A stretch of 11,990 bases of DNA from an uncultured Collinsella sp. (GCA_900549195.1 URNK01000037.1:1-11990), one strand, 5' to 3'. Shown: positions 1 through 7,127, counted from the first letter of the stretch. Translations and numbers: made by a program. Notes: generated from the letters alone by a model not told the origin.

Positions 1-52
1 TTTCTGTTCGGGCGCTCGGACGGCGCGAATTGCACGCCGGAATCAATTATCG

Positions 53-66
53 GTAACGGCCGTTAC
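53..66. repeat. 14-bp perfect palindrome spanning the kdgT stop codon
   Basis: The bases GTAACGGCCGTTAC form a perfect palindrome that contains the TAA stop of the permease gene. As RNA it could fold as a 5-bp stem with a GGCC loop. No T-run follows in the direction of kdgT transcription, so it is not a standard intrinsic terminator. The remaining bases 1-52 hold nothing I can identify. Confidence 0.4.
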
Positions 67-1085
67 TCGCCATCGATGTCGGTCGCGACGGCCTCCTCGA
101 TGGCCTCGACACCGGCAGGCGACAGGTCCTCCTTGCCCTGGCAGAACTTCTTGTCGACCCAGCCGGTCAGAATCGGAGCCATGATTGCCGTGATGATAAC
201 GGCAGTGGCGATCTGGGCGTACGCGGTGGGCGCAAGCTCGGCGTAGCGCGGCGCGACCTCGGCGAGAGCAACCGGCGTGGTCATAGCCGTGCCGGCGATG
301 GTGGAACAAGCCACGGCAGCCTTGCCGTTACCACCGCACAGGCGCTCGAACGCAAAGGTGATGGGACCGACGACAAACAGCGTGACAAGGCCCAGCAAGA
401 TGCCGGAAATACCACCGGCGATGAAGCTCGAAAGGCTCATGGACGCACCGAGCTGAAAACCAATTACAGCGATCGCGGGATTGGCGCCGGGAACCAGCAG
501 GTTCTTGATAAACGGGAACAGGTTGCCCAGAACCATGCCGATAACGAGCGGCAAAATGGAGCCGATGATAGTACCGACAGGGATGTTGGCAAGACCCGAA
601 ACACCAAGGATGATCATCGTGACGGCGGGGCCGGCCGTAAAGAACAGGATACCGACGGCGCCCTGCTCGGACTCATCGCCGAACTCACCCATGATGCCCG
701 TATAGAGCGCCATGTTGCAAAACGTGATGCCGCCGATGATAGACACGGAGCTCAGACCCAGGAAGTTGTCGTTAAAGAAATATGCCACGCCTAGGCCGAG
801 AGCCGCTGCGACGACCAGCTTGGGAATCAGCACGACGATACCGGTCTTGATGGCGCCCGGCGTGGACTTAAAGCTGATGCCGGCGCCCACGAACAGCAGG
901 ATCGCGGCGACGATGGTATTGGAGCCACCGCGGCAGGCAGCCGTAAAGAAGCCGCCGATCTCAAAAACCTGCGGGCAGAAGGTGTTGAGCAAAAGACCGA
1001 CGATCATCGGATAGATCATGATGTCGCCCGGGATGCGCGGAACCTTGAATTTCTTTTGCTCGTTGGCAGTCGCTTCCTGTGCCAT
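63..1085 (-). CDS. kdgT: 2-keto-3-deoxygluconate permease (KdgT family)
   Basis: This is a polytopic inner-membrane carrier of about 340 residues, matching KdgT-type secondary transporters. These take up 2-keto-3-deoxygluconate, the product of pectin and uronate breakdown, by proton symport. The protein is almost entirely hydrophobic helices, roughly ten, rich in Gly and Ala. A family-like stretch near the N-terminus reads PRIPGDIMIYPMIVGLLLNT, and a later one holds GTAMTTPVALAEVAP. I start it at the ATG at 1085, where GGGGG lies about 5 nt upstream. A TTG ten codons further out keeps the frame open but has no good ribosome binding site and would begin with a non-family extension. A palindrome sits just before the ribosome binding site (1097-1112). 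No kdgK, kdgA or uronate isomerase gene is in view, so the substrate is inferred from the family alone. Confidence 0.88.
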   Translation of the reverse strand: MAQEATANEQKKFKVPRIPGDIMIYPMIVGLLLNTFCPQVFEIGGFFTAACRGGSNTIVAAILLFVGAGISFKSTPGAIKTGIVVLIPKLVVAAALGLGVAYFFNDNFLGLSSVSIIGGITFCNMALYTGIMGEFGDESEQGAVGILFFTAGPAVTMIILGVSGLANIPVGTIIGSILPLVIGMVLGNLFPFIKNLLVPGANPAIAVIGFQLGASMSLSSFIAGGISGILLGLVTLFVVGPITFAFERLCGGNGKAAVACSTIAGTAMTTPVALAEVAPRYAELAPTAYAQIATAVIITAIMAPILTGWVDKKFCQGKEDLSPAGVEAIEEAVATDIDGE

Positions 1086-1096
1086 GAAACCCCCAT

Positions 1097-1112
1097 TTCC
1101 GCTGACGCGGAA
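1097..1112. promoter_or_regulatory. Inverted repeat before kdgT, possible operator or leader hairpin
   Basis: The 6-bp arms TTCCGC and GCGGAA are perfect complements around a 4-bp centre. The element ends only a few bases before the GGGGG ribosome binding site of the permease gene. The position suits a repressor site, or an RNA hairpin that limits ribosome access. Palindromes of this shape are common for IclR-family regulators of sugar-acid genes, but no regulator gene is present in the window, so the assignment is inference. Confidence 0.4.
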
Positions 1113-1235
1113 CAAAAGCCCACGTCATGCTTTGCTACAGTAAAGTTTGACCATGGTACCAGAAGAAATAGACCAGCTCGGTGAAAAATTCGACAAGTTG
1201 GGATGGAACGAGATTCGGCGCCCGCGACGCCACCC

Positions 1236-1559
1236 CTATATAAGGCTCAAGACGATATAGAGTACGATGCCCGAGACGCAGCACCACAGCATCGATTTTG
1301 TCTTGACCGCCACGACCACGACGCCGGCGGCCGCAATCCAGGGAACCAAGGCAGGCCAGAGTCCCGCGTCGAACGCGCCGGGGCTCACCAAGTCGTTGGC
1401 GACCAGCGCGGCAAAGGCAGCGGGCGGGATATAGCCCAGGGCCTCGGTAATACGGGGCGACAGGGTCCGCCCGCGCAAGGCGAACGCCGGCGCGATGCGA
1501 AAGAACGCGATAGCAGCCCACGACGACAGCCACAGAACCAAGAACTCGTTAACGGGCAT
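1236..1559 (-). CDS. azlD: Branched-chain amino acid transport protein AzlD (small subunit)
   Basis: This 107-residue protein has about four hydrophobic helices and the usual size of AzlD. AzlD works with AzlC in the inner membrane as a two-subunit exporter of branched-chain amino acids and analogues such as 4-azaleucine. Family features include an N-terminal helix followed by a basic turn, then a LSPRITEALGYIPPAAFAAL segment typical of AzlD. The ATG at 1559 is preceded on the minus strand by GGAAGAGG at good spacing. The start lies inside the end of azlC, giving an 11-bp overlap that implies translational coupling. In-frame ATG codons further upstream fall inside azlC, and the peptide there does not resemble the family. 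Confidence 0.88.
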   Translation of the reverse strand: MPVNEFLVLWLSSWAAIAFFRIAPAFALRGRTLSPRITEALGYIPPAAFAALVANDLVSPGAFDAGLWPALVPWIAAAGVVVVAVKTKSMLWCCVSGIVLYIVLSLI

Positions 1560-2241
1560 CGCGGGCACCTCTTCCGTCAAATACAGCATCGCACGCCAAC
1601 GCAATGGCAATGCCGGCCACGACGCTTGCCGGCACGGCAATATTCGTGAGGCCCAAGAACTTGCATATGGCGACAGACACCGCAGCCATAACAGCAGCCA
1701 CGACATTGCCGCGCGACAGCCGCTGCGAAAAGAGCAGGCAGATAAAGAGTGAGGTGCAGACAAAGGCTGCAATGGCGGTGGGAACATCGACAACGGCGCC
1801 GACGATGGCGCCCGTCGTACACGAAACGCCCCATGTTGCGATAAGGATCACGTTGAGCACGAAGGACTCACGCGGGCCCCAATCCTCCCCTTCAACCAAC
1901 TTGGCAAGCGAGATGCCGTATGCCTCCTCGGTAAGTGTCGCGGCAACAGCCAGCGTCTGACACTTCGAGGCACCCGTCAGATGCGGCGCGATCGATGCCG
2001 AGTAAAGCGCAAAACGCGAGGAGACGGCGGCGACGCTCGCGACGATCGATGCTGCAGGCACACCCGCCAGCCACAGGTTGCAGATCATAAACTGCCCGCT
2101 GCCCGTCACAAACGTGCTGCTCAGAGCAAAGACCATCCAGGGCTCCATTCCCGTCTGCCCCATGATCATTCCGCACGGCGCGCCTATTGCAACATAGGTA
2201 AGCATCACCGGCCAGACGGTTCTAACGATTTTGAGCACCAT
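1549..2241 (-). CDS. azlC: Branched-chain amino acid transport protein AzlC (large subunit)
   Basis: This 230-residue membrane protein belongs to the AzlC family, the large subunit of the AzlCD branched-chain amino acid exporter. Hydrophobic segments fill the protein. The early stretch AIGAPCGMIMGQTG and the following SSTFVTGSGQFM, with the sequence SSRFALYSASIAPHL, fit the conserved N-terminal half of AzlC. I start at the ATG at 2241 because a purine-rich site (AGGGTGAG) lies about 7 nt upstream and the protein then has the usual family length. An open frame continues 23 codons further, but that peptide is not family-like. The gene is first in an operon with azlD and divergent from the HD-domain gene. 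No Lrp- or AzlB-like regulator is next to it. Confidence 0.9.
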   Translation of the reverse strand: MVLKIVRTVWPVMLTYVAIGAPCGMIMGQTGMEPWMVFALSSTFVTGSGQFMICNLWLAGVPAASIVASVAAVSSRFALYSASIAPHLTGASKCQTLAVAATLTEEAYGISLAKLVEGEDWGPRESFVLNVILIATWGVSCTTGAIVGAVVDVPTAIAAFVCTSLFICLLFSQRLSRGNVVAAVMAAVSVAICKFLGLTNIAVPASVVAGIAIALACDAVFDGRGARDAR

Positions 2242-2367
2242 ACGCTTCTCACCCTGACAAGGTCTCCGAGCCGCATGTAGCGATACGGCAGAATCATCAT
2301 CCGGCAGCAACCGAGTTCACCTACAATTGCCACCGGATCGAAAGACACAACTTTTTAGGAAGTCATT
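2242..2367. promoter_or_regulatory. Divergent intergenic region between azlC and the HD-domain gene
   Basis: These 126 bp must hold promoters for both directions. For the plus-strand gene, TTGCCA at 2327-2332 is a possible -35 with a weak -10 seventeen bases on, and TACAAT at 2322-2327 resembles a -10 without a good -35. The 6-bp arms ATCCGG (2299-2304) and CCGGAT (2333-2338) form a widely spaced inverted repeat. AGGAAG at 2357-2362 is a clear ribosome binding site for the start at 2368. None of the promoter assignments is strong. Confidence 0.3.
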
Positions 2368-3180
2368 ATGACAGCTATCGATCGAGACCGGGCGCGCGCG
2401 GCCTTCAAAAGCTACACCGATGCCTACGACGCCACCAACCCACGCATCGCGCTCAAAATCGAGCATACGTACCACGTGGCCGAGGCATGCGATGCCGTAG
2501 CGCGCGAGCAGGGCTGGTCGTCAGAAGATATTGACCTGGCATGGCTTTGCGGCCTGCTACACGATATGGGCCGCTTTGAGCAGCTGCGACGCTGGGACAC
2601 CTTTAAGGACGCCGAGAGCATGAGCCATGCGGCGCTGGGCATCGAGGTCCTCTTTGGCGAGAATCCCGCCGATGCACCCGCCACGACAAACATCCGTGAC
2701 TTTATCGAAACCGGTGCGCATGACGAGCTCATCCGAGCGAGCATCGCCTATCACAGCGACTTTCGCCTGCCGGCACTACTCGACGAGCGTACACGGTGCT
2801 TCTGCGATATCGTGCGCGATGGTGACAAGATCGACATTATGCGCACCATCGCCGACAGCACCGTCGACACCATCCTCAAGGTGGACGAGAAGACGTTTCT
2901 CGGCAGCCGTTTCTCGTCGCCGACACTTGCCGCCTTTGACGAGCACCGCTGCGTCGCACGCGATGAACGCAACGAGCCCGCAGACTACCTGGTGGGACTC
3001 ATCTGCTTTATGTTTGAGCTCGTCTATCCAGCAAGCCGCGCGCTGGCGCGCGAACAGGGCGATATCCACCGCCTGCTCGACGCGCCCTTTGGCATTACGC
3101 GGCCCTTTACCGACCCCGCCACGCAGGCGACTTGGAGCCGCCTTAAGGACGAGATGCGCGACTGGCTGGCGCGCGCCTAG
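2368..3180 (+). CDS. HD-domain metal-dependent phosphohydrolase
   Basis: This 270-residue cytosolic protein carries the HD superfamily metal-binding pattern. His33 sits in the sequence EHTYHVAE, followed by the His65-Asp66 doublet in LCGLLHDMGRFE and later by His87, His129 and the DGDKID stretch near 151-156. Such enzymes hydrolyse phosphate esters, often nucleotides, using one or two divalent metals. The exact substrate cannot be read from the sequence. The ATG at 2368 follows AGGAAG by 5 nt. The gene stands alone on the plus strand, and its TAG overlaps the stop of the convergent etfA gene by 3 bases. A shared regulatory role with its neighbours is not evident. Confidence 0.85.
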   Translation: MTAIDRDRARAAFKSYTDAYDATNPRIALKIEHTYHVAEACDAVAREQGWSSEDIDLAWLCGLLHDMGRFEQLRRWDTFKDAESMSHAALGIEVLFGENPADAPATTNIRDFIETGAHDELIRASIAYHSDFRLPALLDERTRCFCDIVRDGDKIDIMRTIADSTVDTILKVDEKTFLGSRFSSPTLAAFDEHRCVARDERNEPADYLVGLICFMFELVYPASRALAREQGDIHRLLDAPFGITRPFTDPATQATWSRLKDEMRDWLARA

Positions 3181-4382
3181 CGCTCAAGCTGGGCCAGCAG
3201 TTCCTCGACGACCTCGACGGCATCGCCGACAACCTTGTACTGGGCAGCACCAAAGATGGGGGCATCCGGGTCCTCGTTGATGGCGATAATGCACTCTGCC
3301 CCACCGATGCCGGCAAGATGCTGGATGGCGCCCGAAACACCGATACTCACGAGAAGCTTGGGCGAAACCGATACGCCGGTCTGGCCAATCTGATGGCGAT
3401 ACTCCAACCAGCCGGCCTCCACGACAGGTCGCGTGCAACCAAGCTCGGCTCCCAGAGCCTCGGCGAGCCTTCGCATCAGGGGCAGATTCTTCTTGGAGCC
3501 AATGCCGCGGCCCACCACGACCAAGCGTTCGGCATCGGCGATCGAGGCCTGCTGCCTCCACTCCTCGGCGGGAATCGAGATCTCGACACGAGCCTTAGCA
3601 TCATCCGCAAGCGATATCTGGGTGATCGTGCCGGAGCGGTCGTAGTCAAAGTCGGGCGCCTTAAAGATGCCGGGACGAACCGTTGCCATCTGGGGACGAT
3701 GATTGGGGCAGACGATGGTGGCCATCAGGTTGCCGCCAAACGCCGGACGCGTCTGTTGCAGCAGTCCCGTCTCCGTATCCATCGAAAGTACGGTGCAGTC
3801 AGCCGTAAGGCCCGTCTGCAAGCGCACGGCAACGCCGGGTGCCAGTTCGCGGCCAAAAGCGGTCGCACCGTATAGGATGGCCTCGGGTTTGCGTTCGGCT
3901 ACCAAATCGCAGATCAAGCGGGCGTAGACCTCCGCATCGTTTTGGCGCAGGCGCTCGTCGCGACAGGCCAGGACTTCGTCGGCGCCCGCGCAAACCAGAT
4001 GCTCCAGGTCGCCGAGAGAACCCTCGGGACCCATACCGATCAGTGCCACCAGACGGCAGTCGCGAGCATCGGCAAGCTCGCGGCCCTTGCCCATAAGCTC
4101 ATAGGCAACGGGAGTCACCGTATCGTGCTCGTCGGTCTGCGCGAATACCCAAATGTCTCGATATGCATCAAGGTCCACCGCACCAGCGGCCTCGTCACGC
4201 TCGATCGAGATAGCGTTGACAGGGCAGGCGTCGACGCACCCACCGCATAGGATGCAGCCGTCGGTTACGCGGGCGCATCGGCTGGGTCGCTCGCCTTCCA
4301 CTACGATGCCGCCCGAGGCACAGGCGCGAACGCAGCGACCGCAGCCGATACAGGCTTCGCTATCGATAATCAGTCCGCTCAT
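3177..4382 (-). CDS. etfA: Electron transfer flavoprotein alpha subunit with N-terminal 2x[4Fe-4S] ferredoxin domain
   Basis: This 401-residue protein fuses a ferredoxin domain to an EtfA body. Residues 1-60 hold two cysteine sets: Cys11, 14, 17 and 21, then Cys43, 46, 49 and 53. These would bind two [4Fe-4S] clusters. The EtfA part runs from about 75 to 401. Near 344-369 it contains LLVSIGVSGAIQHLAG and the following AIN, a close match to the EtfA FAD-binding signature. This architecture is known from LctC and CarE of acetogens, where the extra clusters pass electrons between ferredoxin and the bifurcating FAD of EtfB. The ATG directly abuts the etfB TAG (TAGATG), so translation is likely coupled. 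The gene is last in the operon. The final stop codon overlaps that of the convergent HD-domain gene. Confidence 0.93.
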   Translation of the reverse strand: MSGLIIDSEACIGCGRCVRACASGGIVVEGERPSRCARVTDGCILCGGCVDACPVNAISIERDEAAGAVDLDAYRDIWVFAQTDEHDTVTPVAYELMGKGRELADARDCRLVALIGMGPEGSLGDLEHLVCAGADEVLACRDERLRQNDAEVYARLICDLVAERKPEAILYGATAFGRELAPGVAVRLQTGLTADCTVLSMDTETGLLQQTRPAFGGNLMATIVCPNHRPQMATVRPGIFKAPDFDYDRSGTITQISLADDAKARVEISIPAEEWRQQASIADAERLVVVGRGIGSKKNLPLMRRLAEALGAELGCTRPVVEAGWLEYRHQIGQTGVSVSPKLLVSIGVSGAIQHLAGIGGAECIIAINEDPDAPIFGAAQYKVVGDAVEVVEELLAQLER

Positions 4383-5198
4383 CTATGCCATCCCCTCGAT
4401 AATCTTGGCAAGCTTTGCCGCCTGCTCGGACGCCGTCCCCTCAACGGCCTCGCACGTTTGGTCACGGTCGGGCACAAACGAGCGCACGACCTGTGTCGGC
4501 GACCCGGCAAGACCGCAACGCGCGGGGTCGGCGTTCACGTCGGCGGCACTGACCACGCGCACGTCCGCCTCCTCCGCCGCGCGAATACCGGCAATACTCG
4601 GCATACGCAACTGGCCAATCTCCTTGGCAGTCGTCATCGCGCACGGCATCTCAAGATAGACCGTCTCCTCGCCGGCATCGCAACCGTGAACGAGCGAAAG
4701 CGCACCGCACGTCGTAAAACCTGCGCTCTGCACGCAGCTCACATCGGTCACGCAGGGAATCTCAAAGGCGCCGGCAAGCTCGGGGCCAATCTGGGCCGTA
4801 TCGCCATCCACCGCCATCTTGCCGCAGATGAGCAGGTCGAAGTCCTCGTCGAGCGCTTCGATGCCGCACTTGAGGGCATAGGTGGTTGCCAGGGTATCGG
4901 CGCCCGCAAAGGCTCGGTCGGTCAGCAGCAGCGCGTCGTCGGCGCCTCGAGCGATGCAGTCGCGCAGCAGCGATTCGGTCGCGGGGATGCCCATCGACAC
5001 CACCGTCACGCGCACGTCCATGCCAAAGCCGATAAAGTCGTCCTTCAGCGCCAGCGCGCATTCCAAAGCGCTCGCATCAAAGGGATTAATGACCGCCTGC
5101 TTGCCATCGCGCACGATGGTATTGGTCTTGGGGTCCATCTTGACCTCGGTGCTGCCCGGCACGGCCTTGACGCACACCACCATATGGAAATCGCTCAT
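4383..5198 (-). CDS. etfB: Electron transfer flavoprotein beta subunit (bifurcating type)
   Basis: This 271-residue EtfB homologue opens with the family pattern VVCVKAVPG and later has NPFDA (38-42), a TDRAFAGADTLATTYAL segment (about 93-109) and CGKMAVDGDTAQIGPELA (about 125-142). The last two regions form the FAD and NAD(H) pocket in bifurcating EtfB proteins. With the neighbouring EtfA it would form the heterodimer that serves the dehydrogenase encoded upstream. I chose the ATG at 5198: AAAGGGGG lies 9 nt upstream, whereas for the GTG at 5204 the gap is only 3 nt. The ribosome binding site is inside the last codons of the dehydrogenase gene, whose TGA ends 2 nt before this ATG. Confidence 0.92.
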   Translation of the reverse strand: MSDFHMVVCVKAVPGSTEVKMDPKTNTIVRDGKQAVINPFDASALECALALKDDFIGFGMDVRVTVVSMGIPATESLLRDCIARGADDALLLTDRAFAGADTLATTYALKCGIEALDEDFDLLICGKMAVDGDTAQIGPELAGAFEIPCVTDVSCVQSAGFTTCGALSLVHGCDAGEETVYLEMPCAMTTAKEIGQLRMPSIAGIRAAEEADVRVVSAADVNADPARCGLAGSPTQVVRSFVPDRDQTCEAVEGTASEQAAKLAKIIEGMA

Positions 5199-5200
5199 CT

Positions 5201-6802
5201 TCACGCGCCCCCTTTCTGGACGAGCTCATCCAAGAGCTTCTCCGAAAACAGGTTACCGCGACCCAGCTGCCCGGCAGGATCGAGCTGGAGCTTGAGCCGC
5301 GCCGACTCGACCATGGCCTCGTGACCGTACATCGTCTCCAAGAAGCCCGCCTTGATCTTGCCGACGCCGTGTTCTGCGGAGACGGCACCGCCCATGGCCG
5401 TGACCTCGGAAGCCCACTGGGCAAAGAGTTCTCCGCCGCGGCGATAATCCTGTGCATCGCGCGGCAGAATGTTCACATGCAGATGGTTGTTACCGATATG
5501 CCCCCAGGCGGCAGATTCAAGCCCACTTTCCGCCAGCGTGCGGCGATAGAGGGCGATAACATCGGCCAAGTGCGCGTTGGGCACCGACATGTCCGAACCC
5601 AGTTTGGTGATGGTGGGATCCATGCGGCGGCGCTCGTCGATGAGCATGTTGACGCTCTCGGGCACCGCATGGCGGAAGAATCGCTGACACTCGCGATCGA
5701 CCTCGGCGCGCGCGACCCATGTCGCATCGTCACTGCCGCCCGCAAGCTCCAGTACCCACCCCAAGTGATACAGCTCCTCAATCGCCTGGGCTTCGTCGTC
5801 GCAGTCGAGCTCCACGTAGACACAGACCTTGGCGTCTTTGTCGAGCGCAGGCAGCGAGGCAAACGCCGTCGACTGCTCGCGCTGGCGACGTAGAATATCC
5901 AGGGCGCCAGCATCGAAGTACTCGATGGCAGCCGCATGGGACAGGACGGGACGCACAGAATCGGTGAAGGACACGGCCTTGTCTTCGCTGTCGAAGAAGC
6001 AGCTCACGCCCCAAACGACCGCGGGTGCCACCTGCAGGGCAATCTCGAGCTCGGTGATAACGCCGATTGTGCCACACGCACCGATAAACAGATCGATGGC
6101 ATCCATATCGTCAGCAACGAAATAGCCCGAAGCATTTTTTGTCTTGGGCATGGTATAGCCGGGAAGATCGAGCTCGAGTGTACGGCCCGCTGCCGTCACG
6201 AGCGACAGGTGGCGGCCCTGGGCAAAAGCCTCGCCGCGCCGAAGCTCAAGCAAATCGCCATCAGCCAGCACGACGTGGAGTCCCGTGATATGTGGGCGCA
6301 TGGGGCCGTAGGCGTAGCTGCGGGCACCGGAGGCGTTACATGCCGCCATGCCGCCCAGACAGGCAGACGCCTCGGTGGGATCGGTGGGAAAAAACTGCTC
6401 GGGAGCCTCTTGGAACTCCTCGTAGGCCTCAAGCGATGCCTGGTCCCAACCAGCGGTCGGCAGCACCTTCTTGCTCAGCTGCTTGCGCAGCTCCGAGAGC
6501 ACAACGCCCGGCTCCACGCGCAGCAGAAATTGGCCTTGTTCATCGCGGCGAAGGCCCAAATAGCGATTCATACGGGAAGTATTGAGGATATGCCCGCCGT
6601 GGGGCACGGCGCCGGCGGCAAGGCCGGTTCGGGCGCCCTGAACCGTTACCGGAACACGCTCGGCATGGAGCTTTTCCTAAATGGCACGGACCTCGTTTTC
6701 CGTTGTCGGAAACGAGATGCTCGAGGCCTCGCCCGATGCGCGAGATTCATCGCGGCCATACTCTTCGAACTCGTCGGTGAAGGGTTTGATGGTTGCAGAC
6801 AC
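5201..6802 (-). pseudogene. FAD-linked D-lactate dehydrogenase (LctD/GlcD family), interrupted by an in-frame TAG
   Basis: Ignoring one internal stop, the reading frame spans 533 codons from a GTG at 6802 (AAAGGGGGAG 5 nt upstream) to TGA at 5201. It matches FAD_binding_4/FAD-oxidase C enzymes that oxidise lactate or glycolate. Residues 15-30 read YGRDESRASGEASSIS. The FAD pyrophosphate loop, VQGARTGLAAGAVPHGGH, is near 54-71. Further on are ACLGGMAACNASGARS, the HIGNNHLHVN histidines and GGAVSAEHGVG. Codon 42 is TAG (minus strand, 6679-6677), between FPTTENEVRAI and EKLHAERVPV, with the frame otherwise continuous and conserved on both sides. CAG to TAG is the simplest single-base origin. Restart at the GTG at 6607 would yield 468 residues without the FAD loop and has no ribosome binding site. 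The gene is first in the operon with etfB and etfA. A recent nonsense mutation, a sequencing error or readthrough are all possible. Confidence 0.85.
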
Positions 6803-6872
6803 GCGAACTCCCCCTTTAGCTAACTACAGTGTTTGCAGGGAGATGTTACCGCATCGTTTCGTCGACGTGTTC

Positions 6873-6912
6873 GAGACCGTCTCCATAATTGGCGTTTTTT
6901 ACGTTCGTGCAA
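6873..6912 (-). promoter_or_regulatory. Candidate promoter and operator for the lactate dehydrogenase/etf operon
   Basis: On the minus strand TTGCAC (6912-6907) is followed after 16 bases by AATTAT (6890-6885), a plausible -35/-10 pair. Immediately downstream, where transcription should begin, lies an 11-bp inverted repeat with arms GAGAC and GTCTC (6873-6883), a position suited to a repressor. The leader would be about 75 nt long. All of this is motif reading and is unverified. Confidence 0.3.
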
Positions 6913-6986
6913 TTCGGCGAGCGGCTTGATTTCCTCGGCAGACGATGCTTTTGACACATATGGCCCCGCCGTCGCCGACCGCGCGA

Positions 6987-7015
6987 TTGTCGCTCGAAAA
7001 AAGTTGGAGTATTTT
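6987..7015 (+). promoter_or_regulatory. Candidate promoter for the surface-protein cluster
   Basis: TTGTCG (6987-6992) and TATTTT (7010-7015) are separated by 17 bp, each matching four of six consensus bases. This would give a leader of about 125 nt that includes the direct repeats and the hairpins before the start at 7148. Confidence 0.3.
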
Positions 7016-7047
7016 TTGCCGCCTTTTACCTGCGGAGACGCCAATCC

Positions 7048-7074
7048 GTCAAGCATTTGGTCAGAAATTGGTCA
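7048..7074. repeat. Helically phased GTCA direct repeats
   Basis: TTGGTCA occurs at 7057-7063 and again at 7068-7074, exactly 11 bp apart. A third GTCA lies at 7048-7051, 12 bp before the middle copy. Spacing of about one DNA turn is typical for side-by-side binding of a regulator, for example a response regulator, but no cognate regulator is visible here. Confidence 0.35.
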
Positions 7075-7080
7075 AGTAGC

Positions 7081-7127
7081 GGCTGATAAGGTCGGCGTCG
7101 ACAGCCAAAACCGATAGAAGTTTTGGC
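7081..7127 (+). promoter_or_regulatory. Two overlapping leader hairpins before the 98-aa gene
   Basis: The second hairpin is perfect: arms GCCAAAAC (7104-7111) and GTTTTGGC (7120-7127) around an 8-nt loop. The first combines GGCT (7081-7084) with AGCC (7103-7106) and GTCG (7091-7094) with CGAC (7099-7102), leaving a one-sided bulge. They share GCC at 7104-7106, so only one can form fully at a time. No T-run follows either, so they are not plain terminators. The ribosome binding site lies 10 nt further on. Confidence 0.4.

Noticed and set aside
2299..2338. ATCCGG/CCGGAT arms before azlC as a riboswitch or T-box leader
   Set aside because: The arms are only 6 bp with a 28-bp gap, and there is no T-box sequence or specifier-stem pattern in the short leader.
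6677..6679. Pyrrolysine or other amino acid insertion at the TAG of the dehydrogenase gene
   Set aside because: No decoding genes are in the window, the family does not require an unusual residue at this place, and a CAG-to-TAG change explains it with one base. It is kept only as a remote alternative in the finding.
6866..6881. Half LexA-like site (TCGAAC on the minus strand) in the dehydrogenase operon leader
   Set aside because: The second half has three mismatches from GTTCGA, far weaker than the site before the TerB_N gene.
6951..6956. Consensus -35 hexamer TTGACA on the plus strand
   Set aside because: At 16-18 bp downstream the sequence is GC-rich and has no -10-like hexamer.
6997..7017. 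AAAAAA/TTTTTT repeat as an intrinsic terminator
   Set aside because: The stem would be A-T only with a 9-nt loop and no GC clamp, and no gene ends nearby.
6820..7056. Minus-strand open frame of about 78 codons with a basic C-terminal half
   Set aside because: It has no good start signal, it runs over the likely promoter of the dehydrogenase operon, and the peptide is Arg/Lys/Ser-rich as expected for a chance frame.
6833..7117. Plus-strand open frame of about 94 codons in the divergent intergenic region
   Set aside because: It starts with TTG and no ribosome binding site, ends inside a hairpin just before a well-supported gene, and competes with an open frame on the other strand. No family is recognisable. 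It is reported only as an unexplained region.
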